Part shown: piece after piece, positions 12,532 through 12,774 of the stretch
How positions within the stretch are numbered: position 1 is the stretch's first letter
Layout: each line of letters starts with the position of its first letter
Source: Treponema sp.
Lineage (GTDB): Bacteria > Spirochaetota > Spirochaetia > Treponematales > Breznakiellaceae
DNA: 12,774 nt
Reading direction: 5' to 3'
NCBI GenBank assembly: GCA_031266255.1
Contig: JAISBK010000116.1
Span: 1 to 12,774, forward strand
Translations under genes and position numbers: made by a program
Notes under the pieces: model-generated
The model's database searches: none
Told to the model about the DNA's origin: nothing
What the model saw: the letters and a program-made list of their open reading frames with translations, nothing else

Positions 12532-12774
12532 GCCGCTTCCACTCGGGCAAAAAAGAGCTGACTTTCGGCATTGACCTCCTGTATAAAGGGATTAGCATCA
12601 ATATGACCAAGCACCGCATCCCGTTCAGCACTGTTCCGGTAGGTGTTGTTCCGAAAGGGATTGAGATAATCTTTAAGTTTGGTTTGATACACCTGATCTT
12701 CAATGTAGTGGCGGATCCGTACTCCTTCATCAAGCAAGCCATTCCAACGCTCCTTGGTGATCAACGTACCCGAC
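12522..12774 (-). CDS. 3' part of an unrecognised gene running off the window
   Basis: The frame is open from the window edge to TGA at 12522-12524, giving the last 84 codons of a minus-strand gene whose start lies beyond the window. The visible part is hydrophilic and mostly helical in character, with no signal, membrane segment or known motif: a Trp/Arg-rich stretch, then Asn/Arg-rich and Glu/Ala-rich segments ending Ala-Ala-Arg-Leu. A TTG at 12764 could be a start but has no reason to be preferred over an upstream one. It converges with the PilZ gene. Confidence 0.5.
   Translation of the reverse strand, partial: SGTLITKERWNGLLDEGVRIRHYIEDQVYQTKLKDYLNPFRNNTYRNSAERDAVLGHIDANPFIQEVNAESQLFFARVEAARL

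Noticed and set aside
1..12774. CRISPR array, insertion sequence or phage module
   Set aside because: No regularly spaced repeats, transposase motifs, terminal repeats with target duplications, or integrase and phage genes are visible.

Overview
The window looks like chromosomal DNA of a Treponema-type spirochaete. It has moderate GC content. The supporting features are a beta-barrel surface protein ending in Phe, a 445-residue acetate kinase, a proA-proB pair in reversed order with a short ProB, a relaxed lipobox on a deacetylase, and a divergent Aat-like protein. A free-living or gut-associated treponeme is my inference; the species cannot be fixed from the sequence. I see no insertion sequence, phage gene, CRISPR array or plasmid function.

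Layout. Positions 1-335 are a gene-poor leader with a 22-base C tract, two TTTATAAC boxes, a start-stop mini-ORF and a hairpin next to the Shine-Dalgarno. They precede a secreted outer-membrane beta-barrel gene (336-1781, +). Positions 1782-2183 hold two strong hairpins, a possible 45-residue small gene on the minus strand and the ackA promoter. Acetate kinase (2184-3521, +) converges on a NodB-type polysaccharide deacetylase lipoprotein (3601-4668, -), with an imperfect inverted repeat between them. The divergent proA-proB operon (4849-6932, +) carries the first two steps of proline synthesis, and its stop and start codons overlap. It converges on a tRNA-Pro(CGG) gene (6967-7039, -) that has its own promoter.

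A tightly packed minus-strand operon runs from 11253 down to 7333: a single-pass membrane protein, a proline-rich TPR protein, a MoxR AAA+ ATPase and a TatD-family hydrolase. Neighbouring genes overlap or are only a few bases apart. The first three look like an envelope-associated module: a membrane anchor, a periplasm-spanning scaffold with a TPR end, and a cytoplasmic ATPase. The DUF58/von Willebrand genes often found beside moxR are not in this window. Divergent from this operon, with overlapping promoters, is an Aat-like protein (11337-12074, +) followed by a PilZ c-di-GMP receptor (12099-12494, +). The window ends in the 3' part of an unrecognised minus-strand gene.

The observations most worth checking are the long C tract upstream of the surface protein (possible phase variation), the Aat-like protein lacking some residues proposed as catalytic in E. 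coli Aat, the membrane/Pro-rich TPR/MoxR cluster, and the apparently leaderless start of that cluster. No complete new defence or mobile system is visible.
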